Shown: piece after piece, positions 9,844 to 20,276 of the stretch
How positions within the stretch are numbered: position 1 is the first letter of the stretch
How the letters are laid out: the number at the start of each line of letters is the position of its first letter
Source: Thoreauomyces humboldtii
Taxonomy: Eukaryota > Chytridiomycota > Chytridiomycetes > Spizellomycetales > Powellomycetaceae
Assembly (NCBI GenBank): GCA_027596035.1
Contig: JADGJA010000281.1
Coordinates: 1-26,373 of the forward strand
Length of the DNA stretch: 26,373 bases
Reading direction: 5' to 3'
The notes under the pieces: generated by a model
The model's database searches: none
What the model was told of the DNA's origin: nothing
Seen by the model: only the letters and a program-made list of their open reading frames with translations
Program-made: the position numbers and the translations under genes

Positions 9844-10196
9844 TGGGTCCGAACTGTCCTGAGTGACCCATCGATCACCTTTCTCCTCTTTCTTTTTTTT
9901 GGATTCTACTTGGCATTGTAGTGTTTGATGAATAGCACATCTTGTTCTGTTCCTTTCCTAACGGACAGCTCAGGAATAGATATGCTGTCCAAAGGCATTC
10001 TCGAAAGCTTCGTTCAAAGTCGTGAAGCAGTCCCATTGGCTAAGGCGGAAGAAAAAGCACGGACGGAGACAGTCTTGAGCCATTGGTTACAGCAGAGATA
10101 AGTGCGCAGGGTTGACGCTGTATTGATGCCCGTTGGGCGTGTATGCATTCCAAAAAAAGAAGCCTCGAAAGCACCGGAAGGCCTCTACGCAGGAGA
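9844..10196. other. convergent intergenic region
   Basis: This lies between the small TATA-driven gene (+) and the SLX9-like gene (-). It has a T-rich tract at about 9884-9900. I see no gene or RNA. Confidence 0.5.
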
Positions 10197-11043
10197 CTAC
10201 GCAGCCTTGTTCTGCTGAGCCATACTATTTTCCAAGTGCTGTCTGATGGTTTGCAGCGGGTTGCTCTTGAACGTCGGGTGCTGCAGCACCTTCTGCAGTC
10301 GAATGATCTCGGACACGCTGCGAATCACAGGAGTTAGCAGAAAAAGAAATATGGAAGGACACAGTCCACTGAGAAACCTACCCAGCTTTTCGTCGCGCCT
10401 TCTGGGAAACAGGAACCTGCGGGCCGAGACCTTTTCCCTTTTCCTTGCGCTTTCCCTTTCCGGCCTTGTCTCCTTTTCCCTTCGGCGCGGATGCACTAAC
10501 TGGCAAGACATCGTGGGCCTTTTCAGGCTCTTCACCTGATACAGACGAAAGAATGTCTTTCAAGGCCTCTAGGTTGAGGCTTCCCTCGACCTTCTTGGGC
10601 TTTTTCGTCTTGGCAGTGTAAAGACCTCCCAGTTCTGCGAGAACCTTCAGTTAAACCGAGAGCATTTGTGGCTTAGAAGCGAAGCAAGACTCACTCTCCA
10701 TCCATCGATCGTGTCGCTGTTGACGCTTGTCCTTCTTTCCCAGCCTCGTTGCCTTCTCCAACGGGTCCTCTTCCGGAATGCTTGCCGAACCTGCTGGCGG
10801 GACAACCAAGCTCTTGACGGGTACTGACGCTAATTTAGGTGACGGTGCTATTGGCTTTGCTACAGGAGGTGACGCAGCAGGGACAGTAGCGAGAGCAAGT
10901 GGCGTGGAGAAGGAAAAGTCCATGAGGCTCTCAGGTTTGGGAGGAGCGAGCAGAGCGGGGTCGATGGGCACTGCCGGACCCTTTCCCAGCCGGGGAGTGG
11001 GCTTCGCGTGAAGACGGTTGCGTTCCTTCTGGACCTTGGGCAT
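10197..11043 (-). CDS. SLX9: SLX9-like ribosome biogenesis protein
   Basis: Three exons on the minus strand, 11043-10695, 10634-10382 and 10317-10197, give 240 residues; introns are 60 and 64 bp. The N-terminus is basic (MPKVQKERNRLHAKPTPR), followed by a Pro/Ala-rich low-complexity segment. Next come a conserved basic helix, GKKDKRQQRHDRWMEKL, formed across the first splice junction, and a Lys/Gly-rich nuclear-type stretch. The C-terminal segment QKARRKAG-VSEIIRLQKVLQHP-TFKSNPLQTIRQHLEN is formed across the second junction. This arrangement (basic N-terminus, KK-x-R-x-x-R-H-x-x-WL helix, C-terminal F-x-x-N/S-P-x-x-x-I-x-x-H-L) fits the SLX9/FAM207A family. That family binds pre-40S particles and helps export and ITS1 processing. 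The assignment rests on remembered family motifs. Its start lies 144 bp from the divergent Sel1-repeat gene. Confidence 0.75.
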
Positions 11044-11187
11044 CGCTGCAGGGAGATAGTGAAGTTCCCAGAGTAGAGAGTTTGAGGTTGAACTACCGGT
11101 AATGCTCCTTTGGGGAAATGGAGAGTCCCGGTGAAGAGTTTCCAGCCAAAAAGAATTCTGTCGTCGACATCAACCCTTCCTTTCCTT
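11044..11187. promoter_or_regulatory. divergent promoter, SLX9-like / Sel1-repeat gene
   Basis: Only 144 bp separate the two start codons, so the promoters must overlap. No TATA box is seen. A TACCGGTA palindrome lies at about 11094-11101. Confidence 0.45.
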
Positions 11188-12650
11188 ATGCGCAGCATCC
11201 GACGTCCACTTACCCTTTCTGGGATAACAGCAGCAGCGGAATCCTCACGAAGTTGCGCTGGACTTCGTTCCACCGTTCGGAAGCCGTCTCAACAATGTAC
11301 TTACTCGACGCGGGGAATGGGCGGCATCTTTCCCGAGCCGCCGTCTCGCTCGGAACGACCTGACTCCTCCCCACTCACACGACCCAACACTGTCCTCTCG
11401 GCATCAGCGTTCTCCGCGCTCATCCCACCATCGCACATCATCGAACGGCTTCACGCCGAAAAGCGCATTTGTGTAGATCGTGCGACGTTGCTGCTTATTT
11501 TGGAAGCTGTGGCCGCGAAAGCTTCTGACGAAGATGTTTTGCGAAGTGAGATCCGCCGGACTTCCGCTCATACCGAACCTTGGAAACTAAAACTTACAAA
11601 CGAACGTGTAGTGGCAGGACGAGATTCAGCTACTTTGACCATGCTTGGTACCATGCTGGTTAGGCACTCGAAAGGTACGGCCAGGCCGTGATCCCTGACC
11701 GTGATCGGGGAGGTTAGCACCGCAGTTAATGAATGTCCTTCAGACGGAGCATGGCTCGGCCGGCGAGTATTTGAGATAGCGATCCGGAAGGGGGATCAAA
11801 ATGCCGAATTTCAGTTAGCACAAGTCCTGTGTGAAGGTACCGCTCGTCACCTCGACGAGGATCGCTGCCGTGTCTGGATCTGATATCCGGGTTCTCGTCA
11901 GATCTGCCACCAGACTCCCCGAAGGACATACCACGAGCCCTGCAGATTCTGCGCTCCCTCGCTGGCCGAAACCACGCTCAAGCGCAATACGCTCTTGGTA
12001 TGCGTTACGTGTCAACTGGATCCGACGTGCACGGTGGTATCGCACTCCTGGAACGAGCAGCCAAGAACGACCATCCAAGTGCGTGGACTCAGCTAGGTGC
12101 GTACTAGCTCACTGAAACGAAGGGCGAAAGCAGCTCATTTCATCTGACTTTACTGTGTCGTCTTGCATCAGGCCACGTTTACAGCAAAGGCATCTCGGGA
12201 GCCGTCAAGCCGAACCCGGCTCTTGCGCACAAGCATCTGGTGAAAGGTCACGAGCACGGTCTCCCAGAAGCGACATTTCTCTTAGCGCAACATCCGTCCA
12301 CCCACCCCGACGACGCCTTGAAATACACGAAAGAAGCCGCACACAAGGGACTCGCCATCGCCCAGCACAATATTGGGTCGCATTTCTTCGAGAAAGGAGA
12401 TGCCTTGGGTGCTAAAGAGTACTGGGAGATGTCAGCTGTGCAAGGTCTACAGCTTGCGCAGCTCAATTTGGCAACTTTGCTCAGAGAGGGTGGAACAGGT
12501 GTGGCAAAGGATAAGAAGCAGGCCATGAGGTGGATGGACGATTGCGTTGCGAGGGGTGGCCCCGTAGGCGAGGCGGCTGAAGAGAGACGGAAGGAATGGA
12601 TAGAAGAGGACAAGAAAGCTGGATCTGGGACTGGATGTAGCGTAATGTAA
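11188..12650 (+). CDS. mitochondrial Sel1-like (TPR-type) repeat protein
   Basis: Exons are 11188-11674, 11744-11836, 11902-12096 and 12172-12650, giving 417 residues. An extra 66-bp intron at 11546-11611 is possible and would give 395. The Met at 11188 starts a stretch rich in Arg and Ser with one acidic residue, ending CTYSTRG, a typical mitochondrial presequence. A shorter form could start at 11317. Downstream are about five Sel1-type helical repeats, recognised by A/G-rich helix pairs such as DQNAEFQLAQVLCED, NHAQAQYALGMRYVSTG, HPSAWTQLGHVYSKG, LAIAQHNIGSHFFEKGD and LQLAQLNLATLLREGGTG. Such repeats act as protein-protein scaffolds; mitochondrial relatives serve in assembly or stress signalling, but the exact role here is unknown. 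The introns are 69, 65 and 75 bp, and each splice restores a repeat. The C-terminus is charged and ends GCSVM. Confidence 0.8.
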
Positions 12651-12749
12651 AGAAGCTTGGGTATGAATCCGATTACAGTTCTCCCTCAGAAGCTCGTACT
12701 GCTTGCCAAGGGCATACAATGCCACAAACAGAACTGCTTGGGTGAATTC
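12651..12749. terminator. short convergent 3' region
   Basis: Only 99 bp lie between the stop codons of two convergent genes, so their 3' UTRs very likely overlap. No classical terminator sequence can be defined by eye. Confidence 0.4.
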
Positions 12750-13901
12750 TTATTTGAGAAGACTGTCAAGCCACGCCAAATCATCCTCCTCCGCAATGGG
12801 CTTCGCGATTTTCGGCGTCATCGGAACCTCAACTGCAGGCTGCACGGTCGTGGGCCCCGCTGACGCTTCGAGCCCCAGCAAAAAGTCCAAGTCATCGCTA
12901 GGGGCTGGCATAGCAGGATTTGTAGCTTTAGTTGTTGACCCAATCGGCACTTCTTTCCGAGGTAGAGAGTCGGGGATGACTACTGTGGCCATCGGCTTCA
13001 GAGATCGCGGTATTGCTTGAATTGCACGTTTCACCGGGGCTACAGCGGTCACCATGCCCTTTGCACGCGGAGAAGAAATTGCAGCGGCGTCGCAGGGTAC
13101 TGGCGCGGCAGGCGGTGAAAGAGCACCTAGATCCTGTTGTAACTTTGGACGAGTTGAAGAGGTAAATGGAAGTATAGACGCAGCCGTCCGCGCCTCCTCT
13201 TCCAGAATATTGAGACGGACGTGAACCGGCAACGTTTCAAGAGAAGCGTTGAGCGCGATGAAGTCAATTTGCAGTCGTGAGCGATAAAACTTAGGTATGC
13301 AGACATGTGAGCTACAAGCCCGTGGGAAGAAAGTGCCGCAGTGCCGCGATGCCAGCTGACCTCGTCGGTTCTTGCATCGGCATCTGAGCTTGCTAGATCC
13401 GCAAAGTCCCGCTCTTCTTTAAAGCGAAAGTAGACATCTGGGTCGTGTTCTTCGTCTGATCGATTTTACTTCCAAGACTCAGTTTCCGCGCATTTTGCAC
13501 AGGGTTTTCGATGTTCCGAACACACCGGCCTCGTTGATGAGCATCCTCAGAGCCTCCGTTTCCCGGTCAATGTCAGCATCTGCCGCGAGAACCTCCTCTG
13601 CTGTTGGTTCGTGAAACCGGTACGCATTACTTTCGAGCTTTCGCCTTGCAAACTTGGATCGAGCTGTGAACGGAGCTCGTGTTCAGCAGAATTGCAAGGA
13701 GGCTGGGCAAATGCAGTGTGGTGTGGAACTCTCACGTTTCTCTTGAACCTCATCATCCTCGGAGGATTCTGGTCCTGGTTGTTGGGGTGGTGGAGGCGCA
13801 GGTCGTTCGCCTGCTAGAGGAACCCCCTGGGCCGTCGACGGGACTGCGTTCTTTGACTTCCAGCGCTTCGTAGCTTTTGCCTTGTGGGGGTCTGGTCTCA
13901 T
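12750..13901 (-). CDS. AVEN-family protein (apoptosis and checkpoint regulator homologue)
   Basis: Four exons on the minus strand, 13901-13736, 13663-13526, 13455-13361 and 13289-12750, give 312 residues. No single frame shows the family, but the spliced protein aligns in order with the conserved blocks of animal AVEN. These are a basic N-terminus (MRPDPHKAKATKRWKSKN), SKFARRKLESNAYRF (compare N/F-S-R-R-K-x-x-S-N-x-x-R-Y), VYFRFKEERDF, a segment FYRSRLQIDFIALNASLETLPVHVRLNI, and two acidic motifs, DDLDFLLGLEA and DDLAWLDSLL, at the C-terminus. Introns are 72, 70 and 71 bp. The third ends in AAG rather than CAG or TAG, and the first could use an upstream GAG that adds four residues. Animal AVEN binds Bcl-xL and Apaf-1, activates ATM and binds RNA; fungi lack Bcl-2 proteins, so the fungal role is open. 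Confidence 0.78.
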
Positions 13902-14329
13902 GGTTCTTTTGCAAAACGAGGGGATATCGAGTCCATTGCGTTGAGGAAGAACCTTGGGAAAGTGCCCGCTGCAAACATGACGATGCCTGGGTGTCAGCCT
14001 GTCAGGGCTTCTGTACCGGCATCTGGGGCTCGTGAGAGCCGTGCCGTGCCGTGCCGCCCTCCGTCATCTTTCGCCTTTCCCAACAGTCTTCACCCCTCTG
14101 CTTTCTGTTTACCAATTTCGCTCGAAACACCAAGCCCCAACGTATAGATACCTGACGGTACCTGCTGACCGTCTCCCACACCTGATCGCAAACTACTCGC
14201 TCGAAGACTTCCGGTAAGGCTCGCAATCTGGACGGGCATCCCGCGTCCACCACCGTAGGCCACGATGGCACGAAGATGGACGGCAGAGCAAAGCAGTTTA
14301 TTCAGTACTGACAGGTCTTTTAGAATAAC
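13902..14329. promoter_or_regulatory. divergent promoter region, AVEN-like / SEC14
   Basis: This is 428 bp between divergent starts. A GCCGT-type pentamer is repeated about four times at 14039-14057. Pyrimidine-rich tracts lie at 14080-14110. No TATA box or gene is seen. Confidence 0.45.
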
Positions 14330-15324
14330 ATGGCTTCTACATCCACCGAGAACCTCACTGGTCGGGTGGGCAACCTTTCCGTCGAGCAGACGGAAGCCCT
14401 CGCCCAGTTCAAAACCGAACTGGCGGCGGAAGGCTTTTACGACCCGGCAAAGCACGACGACCACATCCTGCTCCGATTCCTTCGAGCCAGGAAGTTCGCG
14501 CTCCCCGCCTCCAAGAAGATGTGGACCGACTACATCACCTGGCGCAAAGAGTTCGGCACCGACACGATCCTCCAGGACTTTGAGTTTCCTGAATACCCCA
14601 TCGTGAAAAAGTTCTACCCTCGCTTCTACCACAAGACGGACAGGCAGGGTCGTCCCGTCTACGTCGAGCAGCTCGGTGGAGTGGACGTCAAGCAGCTGTT
14701 CGCCGTGACGGACATCGACAGGATGCTCAAGAACCACGTCTACGAGTACGAGAAGCTCGTCAACTACCGGCTGCCGGCATGCTCCAAGAAGGCCGGCCAC
14801 TACATCGAACAGTCCTGCACCATCCTCGACATGAAGGGCGTCTACATCACCCAGTTCCCCAGCGTGGCCAACCTGGTCAAGCAGGTCTCGGCGTACGCTC
14901 AGAACTACTACCCCGAGATGCTCGGCAAGATGTACATCATCAACGCTCCCATGCTCTTCACGGGGGTCTGGTCCATAGTCAAGGGTTTCCTCGACGAGGT
15001 CACCGTCAGCAAGATCAACATCCTCGGTTCAAACTACAAGTCAAAACTCCTCGAGACGATCGACGAGGACTCGCTCCCAAAGATCTTTGGCGGAAAGTGC
15101 GACTGTCCTGGCGGTTGCAACCTGGCCGACGTGGGTCCTTGGAACGACGGCTCCGTCGAAGGCTACCCACAAGCGGAACTCGAGAAGGTAAAAAAGCGCA
15201 GAACATCAGCCTTTTCTTGGGTCTCATTCCGCCATACTCATCGTGTTTCCGGTGTCCTGTCCCCTAACAGTTCAACCTTCTGTACGGACCAAATGCTGCC
15301 GCGGCTACGACTCCTGCGCAATAG
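14330..15324 (+). CDS. SEC14: Sec14 phosphatidylinositol/phosphatidylcholine transfer protein
   Basis: Two exons, 14330-15187 and 15271-15324, with an 83-bp intron, give 303 residues, against 304 in budding yeast. Sec14 exchanges PI and PC and primes PI 4-kinase signalling at the trans-Golgi, so it is needed for secretory vesicle formation. The CRAL-TRIO N-terminal helix block contains HILLRFLRARKF, and GTDTILQDFEFPE, KFYPRFYHKTDRQGRPVY, ACSKKAGHYIEQSCTILDMKG, QNYYPEMLGKMYIINAP and FLDEVTVSKI follow in the same order and spacing as the yeast protein. PI-contact residues of the family around the KINILGSNY strand are present. The last exon adds only 17 residues (FNLLYGPNAA...). Without splicing, the frame would run on into unrelated sequence. 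Confidence 0.95.
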
Positions 15325-15606
15325 ATAATCCCTTCACAATAATATCGATGTCATGGATGTTCAGGTCTAGATTGTTCACATGAGATCACGTTAAGGAGGC
15401 TCAGCGGTTTTGCATGGACGGCACAGACGAACGACTGTGTGAAAAGTTGACCGGGTGGAAAATCGGTCCGAGGTGACTACCCGGACTGACGACAAGGTAA
15501 ATGTACAAAGGTGGTGATGGCATTCAGATCGGAACATGCAAAAGATGCGAAAGAAAAAAAAAATAGTGGCGAATAAATACGAAAAGTGATGGAAGGGGAG
15601 GCGAAC
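15325..15606. other. convergent intergenic region
   Basis: Short 3' space between SEC14 (+) and RRP9 (-). The A9-10 run at about 15552-15564 is a T tract when read from the minus strand, and AATAAAT follows. These fit the 3'-end region of RRP9. Confidence 0.45.
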
Positions 15607-17758
15607 TCATCCGAGGGTGACGACCTTGACCGCATTCCTGACACCCTTGTACCTCCACCACCTACCCAACCGATGTTCCTGTCCCACGCCCGCCACGAGG
15701 TAAAGAAGGTCCTTCTTGCTCGTGGGTGCGCTGCCGTCCACCGGTGCCCCGGATGCAAGGGCAGCCTTTGCTCTCGCCAGACGGGCCTCGGCAGTATTGC
15801 GTGGCGCCGGTGTAGAAGTGTTGCCAGGAGTTGGTGTTGCTAATGAAGCGTCTGGAGACGGCACGGTCGCAGCTTCCAGGAAAGCGAGGGAGTTGATGAA
15901 GCCCGCCTGTGCGGAAGTAAGATCATCAGAACACCGTTTAAAGATTCACAGCAAAAAGCGAGACGCACCATGGGTATGGATCCGATGAGATGGAATTTCT
16001 TCTTGTTGTCCACCTTCCACAGTCGAATGTATCCGTCCGCGGATCCAGATGCGAACATGTCGGAATACTTGACCGCGGCCAGCGACGTGATGCCACCGCA
16101 GCCTCCCTCAGGGAACGCTCCGTCGGCAGTCGGAGCCGGGTTCTCCGGCGTCGAGTGTCCGTGCGTGAGTTTGCTCCCAGGTCCGTGTGCCCTCAACTTG
16201 GTGAACATGGGTTTCTTTCTGTTGATGTTCCAGAGTGATATGGCGCCCGTGTCGCTGCCACTGACAAAGTACTCCTCGTCGAGCATGGCCACGACGTCGA
16301 GGGACCCGCCCGCGAGACCTGCCTGCTTGTCCAACTTTGGCACCTTCTTGACTCCGTCCATGACGACCAGGTCCTCTCCCGCCGACTCGTGGGTCCCGCT
16401 TCCACCTCCTCGGAAGATCAGCTGTGATTCTTCGATGATCTTCCAAAGTCTGCATGTTCGATCGCGAGATCCCGACGTGATGCATCGTTCGCGAGCGAGC
16501 GTGTCTATGCAGGTGATCTGGTCCTGGTGGCCGTAGAGGGTCTCTACGTAGGACATTTCGTCGATGTTCCAGAGCTTGATGGTTCGGTCGAGGGAGGCAG
16601 AGTAAAGTTGGTTCTGCCCTTTACGGAAGGCGAGACCGGCTACCGCGTCACGGTGCTGCTTGAAGACAGTCAGGTGCTTATCATCCGCGACGGACCAGAT
16701 GTTGATGGCTTTGTCACGTCCACCTGTTGCCTGCACGGGAAGAAAGTTTGTTAGATTCAACTCGTTGCAAACACGACATCGGAGGCGGCAAGGAAGGAGG
16801 AATGTTTCGCAACACAATTCTACATGATCAACGGTGCATAATGATGATACAGACTCAAAGCGCGTGTTTTATCTTGGAGAACATGCAAGCCGCTCCCAAA
16901 AGGGAGCAGGCTGGAGGAACAGCCGACGAAGAGTCGCCGGCGTTCGCTCCGTCCTCCGAACCCACTCGAGGTGTGGTATTGAAAATCGGAACTCACCAGG
17001 AACTGTCCGTCTGAACTGACTGCAAGGGAGAGAATGTGATCACTGTGACCCTTGTGTGCCGCTGCGATGCGACTTCCATACGCCGCAGTCAGCTTCTTTG
17101 TTGGCTTCAGGCCACCGGGTGTGAAGTGGACACGCTTTCCCGTCCAGAAATCCCACTTGACGATGCTGGCGTCCTTCGATGCCGAGTAAACGTACAGAGG
17201 TTTCCGACTGGACAGGTCTGTCGTGCGGCTGGTGTCTGCTGGACTCGCTATGGCGAGGCATGTGATGGCAAGGGAGTGGAGTGTCTGACCGTGCTTGAAC
17301 GTCCGGACGCGAGATGGGTCCGCAAAGTCAACGTCGGTATACTTGTCGGCGATGGCGTGGTGGAGACGACCCACCGCCTCGAGGGCCTCATCGCGCAGTC
17401 GATCGGCGATGATGTCCCGATCGAGGTCGGCGGCATCCACCTCGCCTTCCTCTCCGCCGGCCTCCTCCCGGACCTTTGCGAGGTACCGCTTGGCGAGACG
17501 CAACCGTTTCTGGGCGGCCGTCTCGCGCTCGGCCTCAGAATCGGATTCCTCTGCCACGTTCCTGTCTCCCACGAGGTCCATGTCGTCTACGGTCTCTGCT
17601 CCGCCGACCTCGTGGTCGGAACCCGAACCTGCATCGTCTCGTTTCGAGCTCGCCCTTGTCTTTGCCTTCTGTTCCTTCCCGACCGCTGCCTGTTGTCTCT
17701 TTCTCTTCTTCTGGGATAGCCGTGGGGCATCGGGATCTGCCATGAAAAAGTCGTCCAT
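15607..17758 (-). CDS. RRP9: U3 snoRNP WD40 protein RRP9 (U3-55K)
   Basis: Three exons on the minus strand, 17758-16997, 16730-15969 and 15906-15607, give 607 residues. RRP9 binds the B/C motif of U3 snoRNA in the SSU processome, where U3 directs 18S rRNA processing. The N-terminus has a nuclear signal (SQKKRKRQQ), acidic low-complexity sequence and a helical block (RLRLAKRYLAKVREE). A WD40 propeller follows, with YSASKDASIVKWD, FLATGGRDKAINIWS, YSASLDRTIKLWNI, TSGSRDRTCRLWK, VSGSDTGAISLWNI and ASGSADGYIRLWK, then the family-specific GVGQEHRLGRWWR near the C-terminus. A Thr/Pro/Ala-rich insert of about 50 residues interrupts the last blade. Intron 2 is 62 bp, but intron 1 is 266 bp, three to four times the usual size here. 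The gene is divergent from ALY/REF. Confidence 0.95.
16731..16996 (-). other. unusually long intron 1 of RRP9
   Basis: The donor is CTG|GTGAGT and the acceptor GTGCAG|GCA. Splicing restores QFLATGGRDK within a WD40 blade, so the boundaries are firm. At 266 bp it is the longest intron found in the window. It contains a strong hairpin at 16888-16912. It may hold a structured RNA, such as a snoRNA, or act in regulation, but no complete C/D or H/ACA architecture is evident. Confidence 0.75.
16888..16912. repeat. hairpin inside the RRP9 intron
   Basis: Six perfect base pairs (GCTCCC with GGGAGC) around a four-base loop, extended after a single-base bulge by four more pairs (AGCC with GGCT). In the transcript the loop is UUUU. 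Confidence 0.75.
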
Positions 17759-18083
17759 GTTTGTGCTGAGGGTGCTCGGTGGTCCGAGTGCGTTCCTTGC
17801 GTGTGGGAAAATGGGGGGGTCGCGGTCGTCTTTGGTACGGAAGAGCGAAACGAAAAAGAAAGAGAGTGCAGCATTAATAGGAGGGGAGGGCGCACACGGG
17901 TGGCGCGGTACTTCATATCTCCTCGAGATCCTGGCTCCCTGTTTCCGTGAGTGATCTGGCTGTAGTCCCCTTTGCGCGACGAGTGCTCCAGAGTCCAAAC
18001 AAGACAAGCCAACCCAACCGTCTGACCTCACAGACACACAGACGAAGGCAGCTCATCACTACATACGGCAACCCCCAGTAGCA
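17759..18083. promoter_or_regulatory. divergent promoter, RRP9 / ALY-REF
   Basis: This is 325 bp between two RNA-processing genes transcribed in opposite directions. Poly-purine and poly-G tracts occur at 17809-17820 and 17850-17890. No TATA box is seen. Co-regulation of the pair is plausible. Confidence 0.45.
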
Positions 18084-19120
18084 ATGGTCGATCCAAACAA
18101 CTCGATTGATATGTCGCTCGACCAAATCGTACGTGGGGTCGCTCCATATCCCACTCCCCGTACTCTTTACGGAAGCAGACCTACTGTAGTGTGCGGACAG
18201 AAATCTGATCTCGAACTCCCCTCTCCTTCCCTTCTTCTCCCTCTCTCTCTTTTTCCACACCCCAACGGTCCACCATCACCATAGATCGAGCACAGGCCAC
18301 GTGGAAACCGCAACAACAGAGGTCGCGGAGGAAACGCTAGCGGCGGTGGAGGTGGTGCCACGCGAACGGCGAAGCGAAACGCCGGGACTCGAGCCAAACC
18401 TTATGGCGGAGGCTCGGGACGACCATCCGCAGCCGCATCCCCTGCCCCCGCTCCCGGTCTCGCTGTGTCCCAGAAGATTGCCGTGTCGAACCTCGCGCCA
18501 AAGGTCACGCAGGCCGACCTCCTCGAGCTCTTCGGCAAGATCGGTGCGTGCGTCACACGTCACGAGTACATTCCCGAAATCGTATCGGCCAAAGAAAGCT
18601 GAACCCTCGAGCTCTCCCCGCATCATCAGGTCAAGTCAAGACCGCGAGTCTGAACTTCACCGCTAACGGCAAATCCGCCGGTACCGCCACCATCGTCTTC
18701 GCTCGTCCTCAACACGCCCCGGCCGCCATCAAGGAGTACCACGAACGTCTTCTGGACGGAAAGCCGATGCGTCTCGAGCTGATCGTCCAAGCCAACGCCA
18801 TCGCCGTACTGCAGAAAGCCGCTGCTGCGCCTCGCCGCGCAGCAAAGGGAGGGCCTTCGGAAGCACCGGCATCGACGGGCGGAAGGGGAAAGGGTCGCAA
18901 GGGTGGTGCAGGAAAGGCGAAACCAAAGCCAAAGACGCAGGATCAGCTGGATGCTGACATGGAGGCTTATATGAGTGTGAGTCTCGATCTTTATTCCTGT
19001 CGAGTGTTCCTTCAGGGGCATCCACGCTGATATATTCGTTCATTTGCCAAGAACAACGCCATGGACACCGATCCTCCGGCTGCCGGGATCAACCACTCCC
19101 TCGCCAACGCGCTTGTGTGA
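18084..19120 (+). CDS. ALY/REF (Yra1/Mlo3-type) mRNA export adaptor
   Basis: Four exons, 18084-18128, 18285-18543, 18630-18976 and 19052-19120, give 239 residues. ALY/REF proteins join the TREX complex, bind the helicase UAP56/Sub2 and hand mRNA to the export receptor. The N-terminal UAP56-binding motif, IDMSLDQIIEHR, is split by intron 1. An Arg/Gly-rich segment (RPRGNRNNRGRGG) follows. The RRM domain has KIAVSNLAP (RNP2), a degenerate RNP1 (GTATIVFA) and DGKPMRLEL. A basic Gly/Lys-rich region (GGRGKGRKGGAGKAKPKPK) comes next, then a C-terminal UAP56-binding motif, QLDADMEAYMS. Introns are 156, 86 and 75 bp. The last acceptor is CCAAG, unusual but required to restore the tail, which ends ANALV. 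Budding yeast YRA1 is autoregulated through a long intron; intron 1 here is the second longest in the window. Confidence 0.93.
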
Positions 19121-20228
19121 TTTCTCATCACATTGTACTAGCTGATGGCTTTCGTTTGGTTGCACGCCTGAAACCTGTAATAACTGTGACCTGCCGTTCG
19201 TGTATCCGAGTTGGTTTCTGTTCGATCCAGACAGAACCAGTCAAGTCCCAACTCTCAATTATGGCTTCTCAACGGTCTCGAATGGCAAAACAGGTGTATG
19301 GTTTCGGAAAGTCTTACGCTTGGCTGACCGAAAGAGCCGAAATCGGATGAAGGCTGCGTGAAAGGGCCGAAAGAGTAGGAAGTTGATGATGGGTTACAGT
19401 CAGTGGGACACCGTCCCGACGTCCGTTCCTTCCATCCCGCCGTGCCTTGTCGCTGCGCTTGGGGGAACCACTGTTTTCGTCTGTCTTTAAGAGCATGGGC
19501 ATCGAACGTCTCGGACGTGCCCTGAGTCATACTTTTGCGCTCTTTGGCCACAGTCCATCACGCCAACTTTTCCAACACGATCGATTTCAACATCTTGCAA
19601 CTGCACAGCCTGTTATGTGACAAGAGTCCCAAAGCAGCGACGATCCACAACAGATCCACGCAGGCCGTCTCATGTCCTCGCAGTTCTGGAGCCGTTCCTT
19701 GAGGCCACGTCTTTGCAACCTCGCGCAAGCGATCTCGCGCGATCTGACTGTGGAAAACGCTGCTTTACGCGTGAAGAACGAGTTCGGATGGTGAGCGCTC
19801 TCCTTGTTGAGCTTCAAGTTCTTTCTAGCCTCAGATTCGACGCGCTCGCAAGATCCGACATTACCACCACTGCAAGAAACGCGAATGTTCAAGCCAACCA
19901 CGCCAACAAACCAAAACGGCACATGTTACTGTAGCAGCTCACGGGTACGAATACAGATTAACAACAGCTAGTCAGTGCGCGTCGCTTACACACTTTCCTT
20001 CTCTTAGTTACTGCCGTGTCATCATGTCGGTGAACTTCCAAGCAAGTATACACCTGCGATTGAGGATAGTACCTGATGGTAACTAGCAGGCACGAGCCTT
20101 AATAACGCTCGATGCATAACTTTCTTATGTTCCGACTCCTTTCCCTTAGGCCACCACGTCGTCGTCACTGTCAGTTTGTCACGCGTTGAACAGACTCGGG
20201 CACGGAGAGGGAAACCTAAAGGTATGTA

Positions 20229-20276
20229 TGAAGTGTCGCAGTGAATAGGATTAAACCTATGCACTGTGACACTTCA
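20229..20276. repeat. 48-bp inverted repeat, 21-bp arms
   Basis: The left arm 20229-20249 and right arm 20256-20276 are reverse complements at 19 of 21 positions, around a 6-base AT-rich loop (ATTAAA). Beyond the arms, imperfect pairing continues a few bases (TATG with CATA). This is the strongest hairpin in the window. Confidence 0.9.

Noticed and set aside
13676..13735. Upstream GAG acceptor for AVEN intron 1 (60-bp intron)
   Set aside because: It keeps frame, but CAG 12 nt downstream is a better acceptor; RNA data could reverse this.
16841..16847. ATGATGA box C-like motif within the RRP9 intron
   Set aside because: It is on the strand opposite to the intron transcript, and no box D (CTGA) follows inside the intron.
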